Assembly (NCBI RefSeq): GCF_030272615.1
Contig: NC_081406.1
Location: 237,687,922-237,751,921 of the forward strand
Direction of reading: 5' to 3'
From: Cryptomeria japonica
Lineage: Eukaryota; Streptophyta; Pinopsida; Cupressales; Cupressaceae
Length of the DNA: 64,000 nt
Shown here piece after piece: positions 23,568 through 35,183 of the stretch. Position numbers and translations under genes: made by a program. The notes beneath the pieces are model-generated. The model made no database searches, was not told the DNA's origin, and saw only the letters and a program-made list of their open reading frames with translations. Each line of letters begins with the position of its first letter. Within the stretch, counting starts at the first letter, position 1.

Positions 23568-25098
23568 TGTCAATCTTAGAGGATCAGGTTAATACTAAGA
23601 GGAGGAGGGGGCAGGGGGAGGGGGGGTGAATCGGTATTAACAACAAATTCAAATTGAAACTCAACCTTATAAAACTTTCACCAAATCAAACAATAACCAT
23701 CAACAAAACCATTTATTAGTATCGGTATCAACTGATAATCATCTGCTAATCTGATTTATCAAGTCTGCACATTAAGTGTTCGTTAACCATGCATTAACTA
23801 AAAATAAAACATAATAGCACATAAAAACATTCACCATATGAACACCATGTTTTTCAAATGGAAACCCCAATAGGGAAAAACCACGGTGGGAATTAGTACC
23901 CAGAAAAATTTGTTCACTCTTTCGAAATGTGCCCTGTTAGGAGCCTAGCCTAGTTAGGAGCTTACAAAGATGCCCTATTAGGAGCAGACCTTGGTAGGAG
24001 TCACCCGGTTAAGGGATTTAAATGATGAGCCCTGTTAGGAGCTTTGACCTGTTAGGATCAACCTCGCAAGAGGATTCAGAACTCAGATGTTGAGCCACCC
24101 TGTTAGAGGATTTACAATGTAAGGCTTGTTAGGACCTACCCGGTTAAGGGATTTTGACTGCTGCAACTATTAGGGAACAACAGTGAATGATCTGGGTATA
24201 GCACTTAACTATAAGTGCTTGATCAAATCCAATTCTACTCCAAATGTGCTACACTCTGGCAGATCTCTCACACTCTGGTTCAGCTTCACACTCTTCTCAA
24301 AACCACCGACACAACAAAACATCAACTGTACTGACCTCAATAACCTTTACAACTTAGTTAGTTACAAAACCCTAAGACTTACAACATAGATCATCACAGA
24401 TCTTTAAAATTCATTACAGATCATCATAGGAATCATTACAATCAATTACAACCATTGAATGATCACCGCACCTCGATCTGATACTCTTTCAAACTCTTAG
24501 CTCATTCGCTAAGCACTTTGCACATTCCCATGAAATTCTCTCTTGATTGTGCCAAAATATCATTCAAACACTTCACGCGGTTCCATCCATGTCATCACCA
24601 ACATTTGAACTTGATGTAGATAACCGCCAAACCAAAAATCATTATCGGTTAAGAGAATTCTTTACCGGTCCTTAAACCCTTCTTAAACCCTAGCAAAAAT
24701 ACAACAAAAATCATAAACATGACTTCTGGTAACCAAAACATGATGCGGTTTCGGTCAGATACATATTACAATGATACAACCTCACATTCCAAACCACAAC
24801 ACTTCAATCAACACCAATCGCCAGATCTAATCAAAACATTTCCTCATTTATCGATTAAGGTCCTAATTCTGAGTTTCTTGTTTCTTTATCGGTAAGCTCT
24901 TTCTGGTAGACCAAAAAGACTAAGATGACAAAATACAACATAGTAAACATCAGTTACCATTAATGACAACAAAAATAACTGATCAAATTCATCCAATCAT
25001 GCAATCTCAATCTCTTCATCACAATGTCATCACAAACAGTCCTTTACTGATTTAGTCATCATTCTTCATCTGCATCAGTTATGACAATCATGCCAACA
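23568..25098 (-). mobile_element. Ty1/copia 3' LTR, left duplicate
   Basis: A 1,531 bp LTR that reads tgtcaatctt at the left and ends tgccaaca at the right, so in the element's minus orientation it begins TGTTGGCATGATTG. A polypurine tract follows on its right (minus strand AAAGGGGGAGAA). Near 23,600 a G-rich run has expanded. It is the most complete LTR of this element in the window; the copy at 28,580 has lost about 600 bp and the one at 33,797 lacks its last ~110 bp. Confidence 0.88.
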
Positions 25099-25561
25099 TT
25101 CTCCCCCTTTGGCATTGATGGCAACACCAACATATTCAACTAAAATCATGTTGCTTAGTTCTGGAACTTCTTTGTTGCACTTCACTCTTCTATCGGTTCT
25201 TCTCTTCTCCACCTTTTTGTTAAATGTCTTCTCCTCCTTAGGATAATATATTTCTTCTCCCCAATCATATTTCTTATTCTCCCCCTTTCCCAGCAATGCC
25301 AAAGGTACATATGCATCGTCGATCATCAAATTTGTTGTTGTTGTCTTCAACATCTCTGCAAAATGCATCTAAGTTGCTCCCCCTATGGAGTAGCCAACAT
25401 TTCATCAATCCATGGTGAAATATCATGAAGCCCACTGGATTGATGTATCTCCTACATCCTAATTTTTTGTTGTATAGGGGTTTGACCCCTAATTTACCTC
25501 TCAGGTACTCAAAGGTAGTCTTCGATAATGGTTTTGTGAAAATGTCTGCTAGCTGCTCTTT
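25099..25561 (-). mobile_element. Copia 3' internal end, cut at LINE junction
   Basis: Holds a 97-residue open frame (minus, 25,075-25,368; MHFAEMLKTTTTNLMIDDAY, NMILVEYVGV) that is also open in the right duplicate, and then the end of pol (IFTKP-like on the minus strand near 25,530). The sequence breaks off at gctgctcttt, where LINE sequence begins. Confidence 0.75.
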
Positions 25562-25581
25562 CTTCCCTTTGGGGTGTCTTT

Positions 25582-26886
25582 GTGGCTGATTATTTTAAAA
25601 TTGAGTGTTGTGGGAATCTTAAGGTGGCAAAATGGAAATCAATTGAGTTTTTAGATATTGATCAAAATGCGAAATTGGAATATGAAAAGATGTTGGGGGA
25701 GAGAGTAATAATTCTTTCTGATGCTGACGATGAGCTTATCTGGATAAGGAATATCTTTGGTAAGTACACAGTTAAGGATTGCTATAATTCTCTCTTGGTT
25801 GCTAAAGATTTATCTACTTGGCCATACAAGTTGTTTTGGCATATGGCTTGCCTCCCAAAGGCTGGTGCTTTTGCTTGGTTAGCAGTGCAAGATAGGGTCC
25901 TTACAGGAATGAGGTTGGATAGGTTGGGTATTATTGCAGTATTTTCTTGTCTCTTTTGTAATAAAAATTTAGAATCCTCTGCACACTTGTTTCTTCACTG
26001 TGATTTTGCCTATGCATGCTGGCAGTGGTTGTTTGAAAAGATTAATCTATCCTTTGTTATTAGTAAGGATCTCCTTTCCCACTTTAGAGCCTGGCCTCTT
26101 CTGTTTGCCTCATCTTTCTATGCATGTCTTTGGATTATTTCTCCATCTATTGTGATTTGGAATATTTGGTTAGAGCATAATAATAGGATTTTTAAACAAA
26201 CAAGTTCTTCCTTGGTTGAGGTTTTATTGAGGATTGAATCTTCCATCTCTGAAGTTGCTTTGTCTTTTATCTATAAGAATTTGGAAACCCTTACCTCTTT
26301 TTCTCATTGGGATGTTAGGGTAACTCGAGTTTGGAGAATGTTATCAGTCTTACCTTCTCATGGATCTATTTTAAATAAGACTAATGCTATAAGTAAGAGA
26401 AATTTTGCTTGCTAGAAACCTCCTCCGCAAGGGCACTTTAAATTGAATTTTGATGGTGCTTCTTGTGGGAACCCTGGCCTAGGAGGGGCAGGTATGGTAA
26501 TTTATGATCATAAGGTAAGATTTGTTCAAACTCGTTGTCATGCGATTGGTTTCAAGTCTAACAATTATGCAGAATTCTTTGCTTTGTCCTTTGGTTTGGA
26601 TATGGCTATATCTTTGGGAATTAAGGACTTGATAATTGAGGGTGATTCTATGGTTATTATTCAAAGTGTCATGAAAAAGAAGTCGAATTGTTGGCAATTA
26701 CAATATATGCTTGATCATATTTTACAAAAATTAGATTTTTTTGATTCCTTTTTGATTTCTCACTGTTATAGGGAAGTGAATAAGATTGCAGTTTTCTTGG
26801 CTAACTTAGCCATTGACAGTGAAGCTAATATGCGGGAGGTAAGTGTGGATGAGATCCCTTCCTCGGTTTTGGAATATTTGAAGTAA
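25582..26886 (+). pseudogene. LINE ORF2 C-terminus: zf-RVT plus RNase H
   Basis: One reading frame, open on the left without an ATG, broken once by TAG at 26,413. Residues 50-130 match the zf-RVT domain (DDELIWIRNIFGKYTVKDCYNS, LFWHMACLPKAGAFAWL), with a Cys/His cluster (CLFCNKNLESSAHLFLHC) and the end WNIWLEHNNRIFK. After the stop, KPPPQGHFKLNFDGASCGNPG opens an RNase H domain with catalytic Asp in FDGAS, Glu in YAEFFAL and Asp in IEGDSMVI. The fourth acidic position, usually AD-LAN-A, reads AVFLANLA, so that Asp is lost. In plant L1 elements such an RNase H degrades the RNA strand during insertion. The fragment cannot move by itself. Confidence 0.88.
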
Positions 26887-27344
26887 AGAAGGGCATAGTT
26901 GTAGTCTTCATCAACCTCCTTATTTGGTGTGGGTTCTGCTATGCTTGATCACAATGTTTATTTTGACAGGGTCTCTGATTATGGTTTCATTTATGCTATG
27001 TGGTATCATTCTAACCAATGGTTTGGAGAATTGTGTTTCATAGACAGGGGTGGTTCCAACTGGTGTTTTTTGGTAGCAATGGATATGCATCCTTCAGTGA
27101 TCATACTTTAATCTTCTTTCTATATGCTTCTGTTGGCGGCTTCCTTTATATCTAATGTGGCTTATGTAATTGGGATGAGTTTTTTGATGTACTATGCCAA
27201 TGGGCATTTGGTATTGGGTAGAATAGGCTTGTTTTAAGCAATACTGAAGGGTTTTCTTACTGGTTCTTTCCCTTCAATTCTGTTTAAACTAGACACTGTA
27301 AAAAACTTTTAAAATTTAATATAATTCAGTGGTTCTATCCACTT

Positions 27345-27385
27345 TTATCAAAAAATAAATAAAAAATAATAATAATAATATAAAA
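27345..27385. repeat. LINE 3' tail of AAAT/AAT units
   Basis: After ccacttttatc come aaaaaataaataaaaaataataataataata and then the flank. This is the LINE's 3' tail; simple AAT expansion probably followed insertion. Confidence 0.85.
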
Positions 27386-28579
27386 ATTTGAATCTAGAAA
27401 GTCATCTTAAACTCTGCAACAAAGTAGAGTCAAATTGAAGCAATGAAAGTTGAGTCATATACATGTGATCTACTTCATGAATGAGATTAAAATAAAGAAA
27501 AATTCAGAATGATGTGTGAATGCAACCCTACAAATGAAAACAACGTATCTGTGTCGTGACAAACTATTTTAAATACAATTCCTTGTCTTTGTTGTCATCT
27601 TGACTTGTGCCCTACAACTGGTGCATTAAAATCAATATAGTTTTCTTTGTATTCCATCAAAATAAACAAAGAGAAGATGCTTCTCGACTTTCGCTATGGA
27701 GGACACTTTTAAATGTCAATGCCTCCTTGTGTTTAGATTTCTACTTTATTACTTGCCAGTCGGCAGCTTCTTGGAACTGGTCGGTTAGTGGAGGAAAATA
27801 AACTTCCCTTAACTTAAATAAATGCAATCAATTCAAAACATATTTGTATTAGATTAAATAGGGATGATCAGGACTGATAATTTAGATTAATTGTAATTGC
27901 TAATTTTTAAAATGCATGTTATGATGATATTATTGATTTTGTTGATTATAGATTTTACTGGTTTCAAACTTTAGATTGGAATTTTATTTTTAATGAGAAA
28001 ATGTGATTTTTCATATTAAATGTTTCAAAATTTATGTTGGATCTATGTTGTGTTTGAGATTACATTTATATGTGTGGATCAGATTTGTGCTTGTAAATTT
28101 TGTCTTCTAAATCAATACTCAATCTTGTGCAATGTAGATTTTTCTTCTATGATTTGCTTACATCTAATCTACTCTTGTGCAATGTAGTTCTTTATCTACT
28201 CTACTTGTTTCTTATATATGAGGGTTGGTAGTACATAGTGATATGTAGTTCATGGGTTGTCCTTGTACTGTTAAAGAGTATGTTCTCTTGGGTCAACCCT
28301 CAAAAATATGCACAAAAGTTTAAAGATAGCAAGCAAGGGCTCTAAAATTATGTATGCCATATTTGTTACTCCTTACAGTGCACTAATTCCAAATGTTCTA
28401 CTATTGGTTACTCATCTAATGCTCTAGAATTAGCAAGGACTTGTGAATTGTAGGCATGTGAAATGAATAGGAATGATTCTTTTCAAATGTTAGTACATGG
28501 CATCAAAAAATTTAAAACATACTTAGTCAACTCAAGGAAGGAAAATAATAGCCAAATTTTGAATATATCAAAGTAGGTG

Positions 28580-29511
28580 TGTTAATCTTAGACGATCTGG
28601 TTATCACTAAGAGGGGGGGGGGGGTGTGGGTGAATCAGTATTAACAACAAATTCAAATTGAAACTCAACCTTATAAAACTTTAACCAAATCAAATAATAA
28701 CCATCAACAAAACCATTTACCAGTACCGATATCAATTGATAATCATCTGCTAATCTGATTTATCAAGTCTACATAACCATGCATTAACTGAAAAATAAAA
28801 CATCATAGCACATAAAAACATTCATCATATGAACACCATGTTTTTCACATGGAAAACCAAATGGGGAAAAGCCATGGTGGGAATTGGTACCCAGAAAATT
28901 TTGTGCACTCTTTCAGAATGCGCCCTATTAGGAGCTTACAAAGATGCCCTGTTAGGAGTAGAGTCTGTTAGGATTCACTCGGTTAAGGGATTTAAACGAT
29001 GAGCCCTGTTAGGAGCTTTTAGCTATTAGGATCAACCTCGCAAGAGGATTTACAACTCAGATGTTGAGCCACCATGTTAAAGGATTTACAATGTAAGGCA
29101 TGTTAGGATCTACCTAGTTAAGGGATTTTGACTGTTGCAACTGTTAGGGAACAATAGTGAATGATCTGGGTATATCACTTAACTGCTTGCTTGATCAGAT
29201 CCAATTCTGCTACACTCTGGCAGATCTCTCACACTCTGCTTCGGCTCCACACTCTTCTCAAAACTACCAAAACAACAAACATCAACTGTACTGACCTAAA
29301 TAACCTTTACAGCTTTGTCGGTTACAAAACCCTAAGACTTACAACATAAATCATCATAGATCTTTACAACTGATTAGAGATCATCATATGGATCAAATTC
29401 TTTACTGGTTCAGTCAATCTCAATCTCTTCATCAAAATGTCATCACAAATTGTCCTTTACAGGTTTAGTCATCATTCTTCATCTACATCAGTTATTCCAA
29501 TCATGCCAACA
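28580..29511 (-). mobile_element. Ty1/copia 3' LTR with internal deletion
   Basis: Begins tgttaatctt and ends tgccaaca, 932 bp. Compared with the 1,531 bp copy at 23,568 it lacks about 600 bp between atcatcatatggatca and the region before caatctcaatctcttcatc. A run of 13 G at about 28,612 shows local expansion. The polypurine tract follows directly on the right. Confidence 0.88.
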
Positions 29512-29524
29512 TTCTCCCCCTTAG
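29512..29524 (-). other. Copia polypurine tract
   Basis: Minus strand reads TAAGGGGGAGAA directly beside the LTR, the primer for plus-strand DNA. The same tract lies at 25,099 in the left duplicate. Confidence 0.75.
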
Positions 29525-29790
29525 GCATTGATGGTAACAACAATATAAACACCAAGATATTCAACTAAAATCATGTTGCTCAGTTCTAGAACTTCTCTGC
29601 TACACTCCACTCTTCTATCAGTTCTTCTCTTCTCCACCTTTCTGTTACACATCTTCTCCTCAGGAAAATATATTTCTTCTCCCCAATCATATTTATTATT
29701 CTCACCCTTTGACAACAATGCCAAAGGGGCATATGCATCACCGGTCATCAAATATGTTGTTGTTGTCTTCAACATCTCTGAAAAATTCAT
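29521..29790 (-). CDS. Small accessory ORF between copia pol and 3' LTR
   Basis: An 89-codon open frame, minus strand, starting MNFSEMLKTTTTYLMTGDAY and containing KYDWGEEIYFPEE and NMILVEYLGV. The left duplicate keeps a 97-codon version. The two copies differ by many substitutions and by indels of about 12 and 3 bp, both multiples of three, and neither gains a stop. No domain, signal or membrane segment is recognisable. It could be a small accessory protein, or simply a 3' UTR that happens to be open. I lean only slightly to coding. Confidence 0.35.
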   Translation of the reverse strand: MNFSEMLKTTTTYLMTGDAYAPLALLSKGENNKYDWGEEIYFPEEKMCNRKVEKRRTDRRVECSREVLELSNMILVEYLGVYIVVTINA

Positions 29791-29804
29791 CTAAGTTACT
29801 CCCC

Positions 29805-31681
29805 CTATGGAGTAGCCAACATTTCATCGATCCATGGTGAAAAATATTCATGAAGCTCACTTGATTGATGCATCTCCTGCATCCTAGTTTTTCTTGTATA
29901 GGGGTCTGACCCTAATTTACCTTTGAGGTACTCAAAGGTAGTCTTTGGAAATGGTTTTGTGAAAATGTCTGCTAGCTGCTCTTTGCTTGTCACATACTCC
30001 ATTTTGACTTGTTTCAGCTATACTCTCTCCCTCAGAAAGTGATATTTCAATTCTATGTGTTTACTTCTTGCATATAATACAAGAATTTTTAAATTATTAA
30101 TTTCACTTGTATTGCCACAATAAATAGTTACCGATTTAGACATATCAAGTTTAAAACCTTCTAACACATGTTTCATCTAGATTGTCTATGTGCAATTCAT
30201 TGATGTTGCAACATACTCTTCCTCTATTGTTGACTATGAAACACAAGTTTACTTCTTACTTGTCCAAGCAACCAATCTATCTCCAAGAAGAAAATCTCCA
30301 CTGGTAGTTTTTTTTTGGTCATCAATATTGCCTACCCAATCTACATGAATAAACACATTCAAGGAAAAATCACCTTTATAAGGATACCATAAATCATAAT
30401 CTATTGTGCCTTTCAAGTACCAAAACATCCTTTTCACCGCTACCCAGTGAGTCTCCTTCAGATCCTTCTGAAATATAGCAACCAAACCATAATCTAGCAA
30501 CCGAACCATAAACCATAATATATTATGCAATATTTGGTCTACTGTGAACAACATAATGCAACTTAACAATTATGGACCTGTATTCTTTTTCATCAAAAGA
30601 GGGTGAATCATCTTGTTTAGACAATTTACAACCTATCACCATCAGAGTACCAACCGGTTTACAATCCTCCATGCCAAATGTTTTCAACACTTTACATACT
30701 TACTCTAACAAATAAATATTCCACCATCCAATTGTTGGACCTGCAACCCAATAAAAAACTTAATCTCACCAATAAGAGACATCTCAATTTTTTCTTCACC
30801 TCCTTAGCAAAAGCCATACATAAATCATCATCACCTCCAAAAATTATATCATCTACAAATACTTCATCTATCAACACTCTATCTCTATCAGTCTTAAGAT
30901 ATATGTTACTGTTCTCACTAGTACGTTGGAATCCTATCTTTATTGGGTGTGCATGAAATATTTCATACCATACTCTCGATGTCTGCTTCAATCCATACAG
31001 TGCCATATGTAACTTGCAAACCATATCTTTATTCTCAGACAAAGCAAATCCATCCGGTTACGGTTCTATGTACACTTCTTCCAAAAGGATGCCATTAAGA
31101 AAAGAATATTTAACATCGATCTGGTAGACCTTAAAGCCTCTAAATGCAACATAAGAAAGTAACATTCTTACTCCTTCCAATCTTTCCACCGATGTAAAGG
31201 TTTCTCCATAATCTTCTCCTTCCTCTTGTGCATAGCCTTTGCATACCATCCTTGTTTTATTCCTTACAACCTTGCCTTCTTCATACAACTTGTTTCTAAA
31301 GACCCATTTAGTGCCAATCACATTCTTGTCTTCAGGTCTGGGAACAAGTGTCCATGTCTTGTTTTTTTGCATATGATCCAATTCTTCATTAATAGCATTA
31401 ATCCAATCATCATCCTTCAATGCCTCTCTTAATGTTTTAGGCTCAATAGTTGAAATCAGACAGGAGTTTTCTCTAATCTTCCTTCTTGTTTGTACACCAA
31501 CATTTTTATCTCCAATAATTTGGTCTTCTGAATGAATCAGACTGACATATCTCAGTATTACCAGTTCTGGTGTTGTGCCTTCTGCTTCATGTTCTTCATC
31601 GCTTTCTTCATTTACTGGTTGAACACCTATTTTTGGATCTTCATGCTCATCATTCTTTTGTACTTTCGATTCAATAAACAC
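29805..31681 (-). pseudogene. Copia reverse transcriptase and RNase H, broken
   Basis: On the minus strand, from 31,681: LREALKDDDWINAINEELDHM, the start of the RVT_2 reverse transcriptase, then GTKWVFRNKL and YQIDVKYSFLNG (first catalytic Asp). From 31,042: KLHMALYGLKQTSRVWY, then EVFVDDIIFGG with the YVDD-type catalytic pair as FVDD. Frameshifts follow. At 30,249-30,569 RNase H has NIDDQKKTTSGDFLLGDRL and VAWTSKK, and at 29,805-30,002 pol ends with TSKEQLADIFTKPFPKTTF. The pieces lie in different frames with stops between, so the enzyme is not made. It would have copied element RNA into DNA in the cytoplasmic particle. Confidence 0.9.
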
Positions 31682-31987
31682 AAGTTTTTCTTCATCTTTC
31701 TCACGTTAAGATCTGCTAGTCTCATCAGATTTCTCAGAGAGTTCATCTACCTTCACATTTTCACTCTCAATGATCCTTTTTGTTCTCTTGTTATAATATT
31801 TGAAAGCCTTACTCTTTGTAGAGTAACCAAGAAAAATACCTTCATCACACTTTGCATCAAACTTTCCAGTGAAATCATCACATTTAATGAAACATTTACT
31901 ACCAAAATCTTTAAAGTAACTTACATTAGGAGTCTTTCCATGCCATAATTCATAAGGTGTTTTGTTGTTACCTCTCTTGATAAGTAC

Positions 31988-32689
31988 CTAGTTCAAAGTG
32001 TAAACAACAATGCTAATTGCTTCTCTCCAAAATATTTCCGCTACTTTACCTTGAATCAACATGGTTCTAGCAGCTTCAACAATCATTCTATTCATTCTCT
32101 CTGCTATCCCATTCTGGTGTGGAGTTCTAGGAGTTGACATCTTCCTCTTGATTCCCTGTTCATCACAAAACTTCACAAACTCATCAGAAGTAAATTCTCC
32201 TCCCCGGTCAGATCTCAAACATTTCAAATTCTTCTCGGTTTCTTTCTCAACTAAATCTTTGAATGCTTTGAATTTAATGAATGCCTCAGACTTTTCTCAT
32301 ATAAAAGTTACCCACATCATCTTGGAAAAATCATCAGTGAAAATCATGAAATATCTGTCACCACAATAGCTCTTAGTCCTCATTGGACCACAAAGATTAG
32401 TATGAACCAAATCTAGAATATTTATTGAATAAAAAGACTTACTCTTAAAAGATATAGAGGTCATCTTACCCATCTGATAGTCCTTACATAACACATTATC
32501 TGGTTTAACAAGCTGGGGCAAACCTCTCACAATACCTGATTTACTAACCTTTATCAAATTGTCAAAATTCACATGACAAAACCTCTTGTGCCATAACCAG
32601 CTATCTTCAATCTTTGCCACCAAATAACTATTCACATTAGTATTCAAATGAAAAATATTACCTCTTGTTTTCTTTCGAGTAGCAATCAA
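31988..32689 (-). pseudogene. Copia integrase, broken
   Basis: The GAG-pre-integrase/zinc-binding part is at 32,297-32,689 (WHKRFCHVNFDNL, then LCKDYQMGK where CxxCQ-GK is usual, so one Cys is lost). The core begins DLVHTNLCGPM: the first catalytic Asp of the D,D35E triad, normally HTD or HSD, is Asn here. After a frameshift, 31,988-32,227 holds LRSDRGGEFTSDEF (second Asp) and PHQNGIAERMNRMIVEA (Glu). Integrase inserts the cDNA into the chromosome; this copy has lost one catalytic residue and its frame. Confidence 0.9.
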
Positions 32690-32758
32690 TTCTCAATTAC
32701 TTCCAAGAATCCTGTACAAACCACTTTTAAATTTTAGAAGATATCCCTTATCATTTAA

Positions 32759-33760
32759 TTAACCAACACTCAAAAGGTTATGTTTTAATCCATCAACCTG
32801 ACAAACATCATTTGCATTTCTTTTTTCATTTAGTGAAATAGATCCTTTACCTTTAACCATGCAGGTTGAGTTGTTACCAAACCTTACTACATCTCCATCA
32901 AATTCTTCAAGGGATATGAAATTGTTTCTATCATTGGTCATGTGGTGTGAGCAACCACTATCTATTATCCATTCATCACCGCTATCCATGTGAGACACCA
33001 ATGCCTTTTCATCAGTTAGATCTTCCTTCACAACAACAAACACTATCTCCTCATTGTCATCTTCTTCTGATTCTTCATCAGTTATTCCTTCATCAACTAC
33101 AACATAGCAATGTTTATGTCCATTTCCTTTAAATTTCCTGAATTTTTCCTTTCTATCACCATTAGGACAATTTGCAGAAATGTGTCCAATCTTATTGTAG
33201 GAAAAATACTTCAGAGGAAGTTTTCCTTTGTACTTGTTGATGCCTCTAGGAAATCTTATAGCCAATAGTGCCTCAAGTTCCATCACATGATCTTCATTAT
33301 CATCCTCGGTTCTGCTATCGCCATGACTAGACTTGCAGTCATTATTATGATAAATATCCTTTCCTTTCCTCATATATGTACCAGTTATAGAAGCTTTAAA
33401 AGAAGATTCAGATGGTTTTGAAACACTATTAACAAAGTTGTTTAACTCAAATGCAATCAACTTTCCAATAAGAGAATCAATAGTGACTTTATCTTTAGAA
33501 ATTGATCTCAATTCTTGAATTGCAGAAACTCTAATAGCATATTGTGGTAGGAGAGTTCTAAGAATTTTACTAACAACAACATTATCATCAATCTTACCTC
33601 CAACACTCTTAATACCACCTACAACTTCTTTAATCCTTTGACCATATTGTGCAATGTTCTCACCATCAACCATTTTCATGTCATCAAATTTTCCTTTTAA
33701 ACTTTCTTCCTTAGCCCTTTGTACATGTTTGTAAAGGATCTTTCCCTCAAGTTGTTAAGC
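32759..33760 (-). pseudogene. Copia gag and protease, N-terminally deleted
   Basis: A 306-residue open stretch (33,679-32,759) starts inside the UBN2-type gag domain (MKMVDGENIAQYGQRIKEVVGG). The zinc knuckle reads YFSYNKIGHISANC, so the first two Cys are gone. An acidic region (DEESEEDDNEE) is followed by the protease active site WIIDSGCSHHMT. The primer binding site is only about 100 bp upstream of the first recognisable gag residue, so the gag N-terminus (roughly 100 residues in relatives) has been deleted. A stop at 32,759 ends the stretch before integrase. Confidence 0.88.
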
Positions 33761-33783
33761 TTTCTGCACATAGAGGACCAATA

Positions 33784-33794
33784 CTTTGATACCA
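33784..33794 (-). other. Copia primer binding site (tRNA-iMet type)
   Basis: Minus strand reads TGGTATCAAAG, one base from the standard TGGTATCAGAG complementary to the 3' end of initiator tRNA-Met. It lies two bases from the LTR end. Confidence 0.85.
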
Positions 33795-33796
33795 AT

Positions 33797-35183
33797 TGTT
33801 AATTTTAGAGGATCCAGTGAGAACTAAGAGGGGGGTGAATCAATATTAACAACAAATTCAAATTAAAAATCAACCTTATAAAAATTTCACCAAATCAAAT
33901 AATAACCATCAAAAAAACCATTTACCAGTACTGGTATCAACTGATAATCATCTACTAATATGATTTATCAAGTCTGCACATTAAGTGTTCATTAACCATG
34001 AATTAACTAAAAATAAAACATAACAACACATAAAAACATTCACCATATGAACACCATGTTTTTCACGTGGAAACCCAAATACAGAAAAACAACGGTGGGA
34101 ATTGGTAACCACAAAAATTTGTGCACTCTTTTGGAATGCACCCTGTTAGGAGCCTAGCCTAGTTAGGAGCTTACAAAGATGCCCTGTTAGGAGTAGACAC
34201 TGTTATGAGTCACCCAGTTAAGGGATTTAAATGATGAGCCATGTTAGGATCATCCTAGCAAGAGGATTTATAACTCAGATGTTGAGCCACCCTTTTAGGG
34301 GATTTACAATGTAAGGCATGTTAGGAAGTATCCAGTTAAGGGATTTTGACTACTGCAACTATTAGGGAAGAACAATGAATGATCTAGGTATAGCACTTAA
34401 CTGCTTTCTTGATCAGATCCAATTCTACTCCAAATCTGCTACACTCTAGCAGATCTCTCACATTCTAGTTCGACTTCACACTCTTCTCAAAACCATCGAC
34501 ACAACAAAAATCTATTGTACCGACCTAAATAACCTTCACAACTTAGTCGGTTATAAAACCCTAAGAATTGCAACATAGATCATCATAGATCTTTGTAACT
34601 CATTACAGATCATCATATGGATCATTACAATCAATTACAACCATTGAATGATCACTGCACCTTGATCTGATATCTTTCAAACCCTTACCTCATTCTGCTA
34701 AGCACTTTGCACATTCCCAAGAAATTTGCTCTTGATTGCACCAAAACATCAATCAAACACTTCGCGCAGTTCCAGCCATGTCATCACCAACATTTGAACC
34801 TGATGTAGATCAACGTCAAACCAAAACTCATTAACTTGTTAAGAAAATTCTTTACTGGTCCTTAAACCCTTCTTAAACCCTAGCAAAAATACAATAGAAA
34901 TCATAACATGACTTCTGGTAACCAAAAGATGATGTGGTTCCAATTAGATACATATTATAATGATGCATACTCACATTCCAAACTGCAACACTTCAATCAT
35001 CACCAATCACCAGATCTAATCAAAACATTTCTTTGTTTACTGGTTAAGATCCTAATTCCTAGTTTCCTGTTTCTTTACTGGTAAGCTCTTTCTGGTAGAC
35101 CAAAAAGACTAAGATGACAAAATACAACATAGTAAGCATTAGTTTCCATCAATGACAACACAAATAACTGATCAAAGTCATCA
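33797..35183 (-). mobile_element. Ty1/copia 5' LTR, truncated at its outer end
   Basis: Begins tgttaatttt beside the primer site and aligns with the LTR at 23,568 up to gatcaaagtcat at about 35,183. The last ~110 bp, including the terminal TGTTGG of the element, are missing, so target duplication cannot be tested. Unrelated sequence follows. Confidence 0.85.

Larger units (their letters stand above)
22385..25561. repeat. Tandem duplication, left copy
   Basis: Homologous to 27,388-29,986. It has 1.18 kb of flanking DNA (22,385-23,567), a copia LTR (23,568-25,098) and 463 bp of that element's 3' internal end. Homology starts at aatctagaaa and stops inside gctagctgctcttt. In a ~120 bp sample (22,680-22,798) I count four differences from the other copy, three of them C in this copy against T in the other. 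Both copies share the same flank-LTR junction, so the duplication happened after the copia insertion. Confidence 0.9.
25562..27387 (+). mobile_element. 5'-truncated L1-type LINE at duplication junction
   Basis: The LINE's left end abuts copia sequence and its right end, after aatataattcagtgg and ccacttttatcaaaaaa, runs into AATAAT units and then the right duplicated block at about 27,388. It contains the zf-RVT and RNase H modules but no reverse transcriptase core. I saw no target-site duplication between its two edges. Between stop 26,886 and the tail lies a 450 bp 3' UTR. Confidence 0.85.
27388..29986. repeat. Tandem duplication, right copy
   Basis: Partner of 22,385-25,561, with the same order of flank (27,388-28,579), LTR and copia 3' end. 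It is about 580 bp shorter, nearly all because of a deletion inside the LTR. Here the copia sequence continues into the rest of the element. The 64-codon frame near 27,607 is almost identical to that near 22,594, but nothing else supports it as a gene. Confidence 0.9.
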
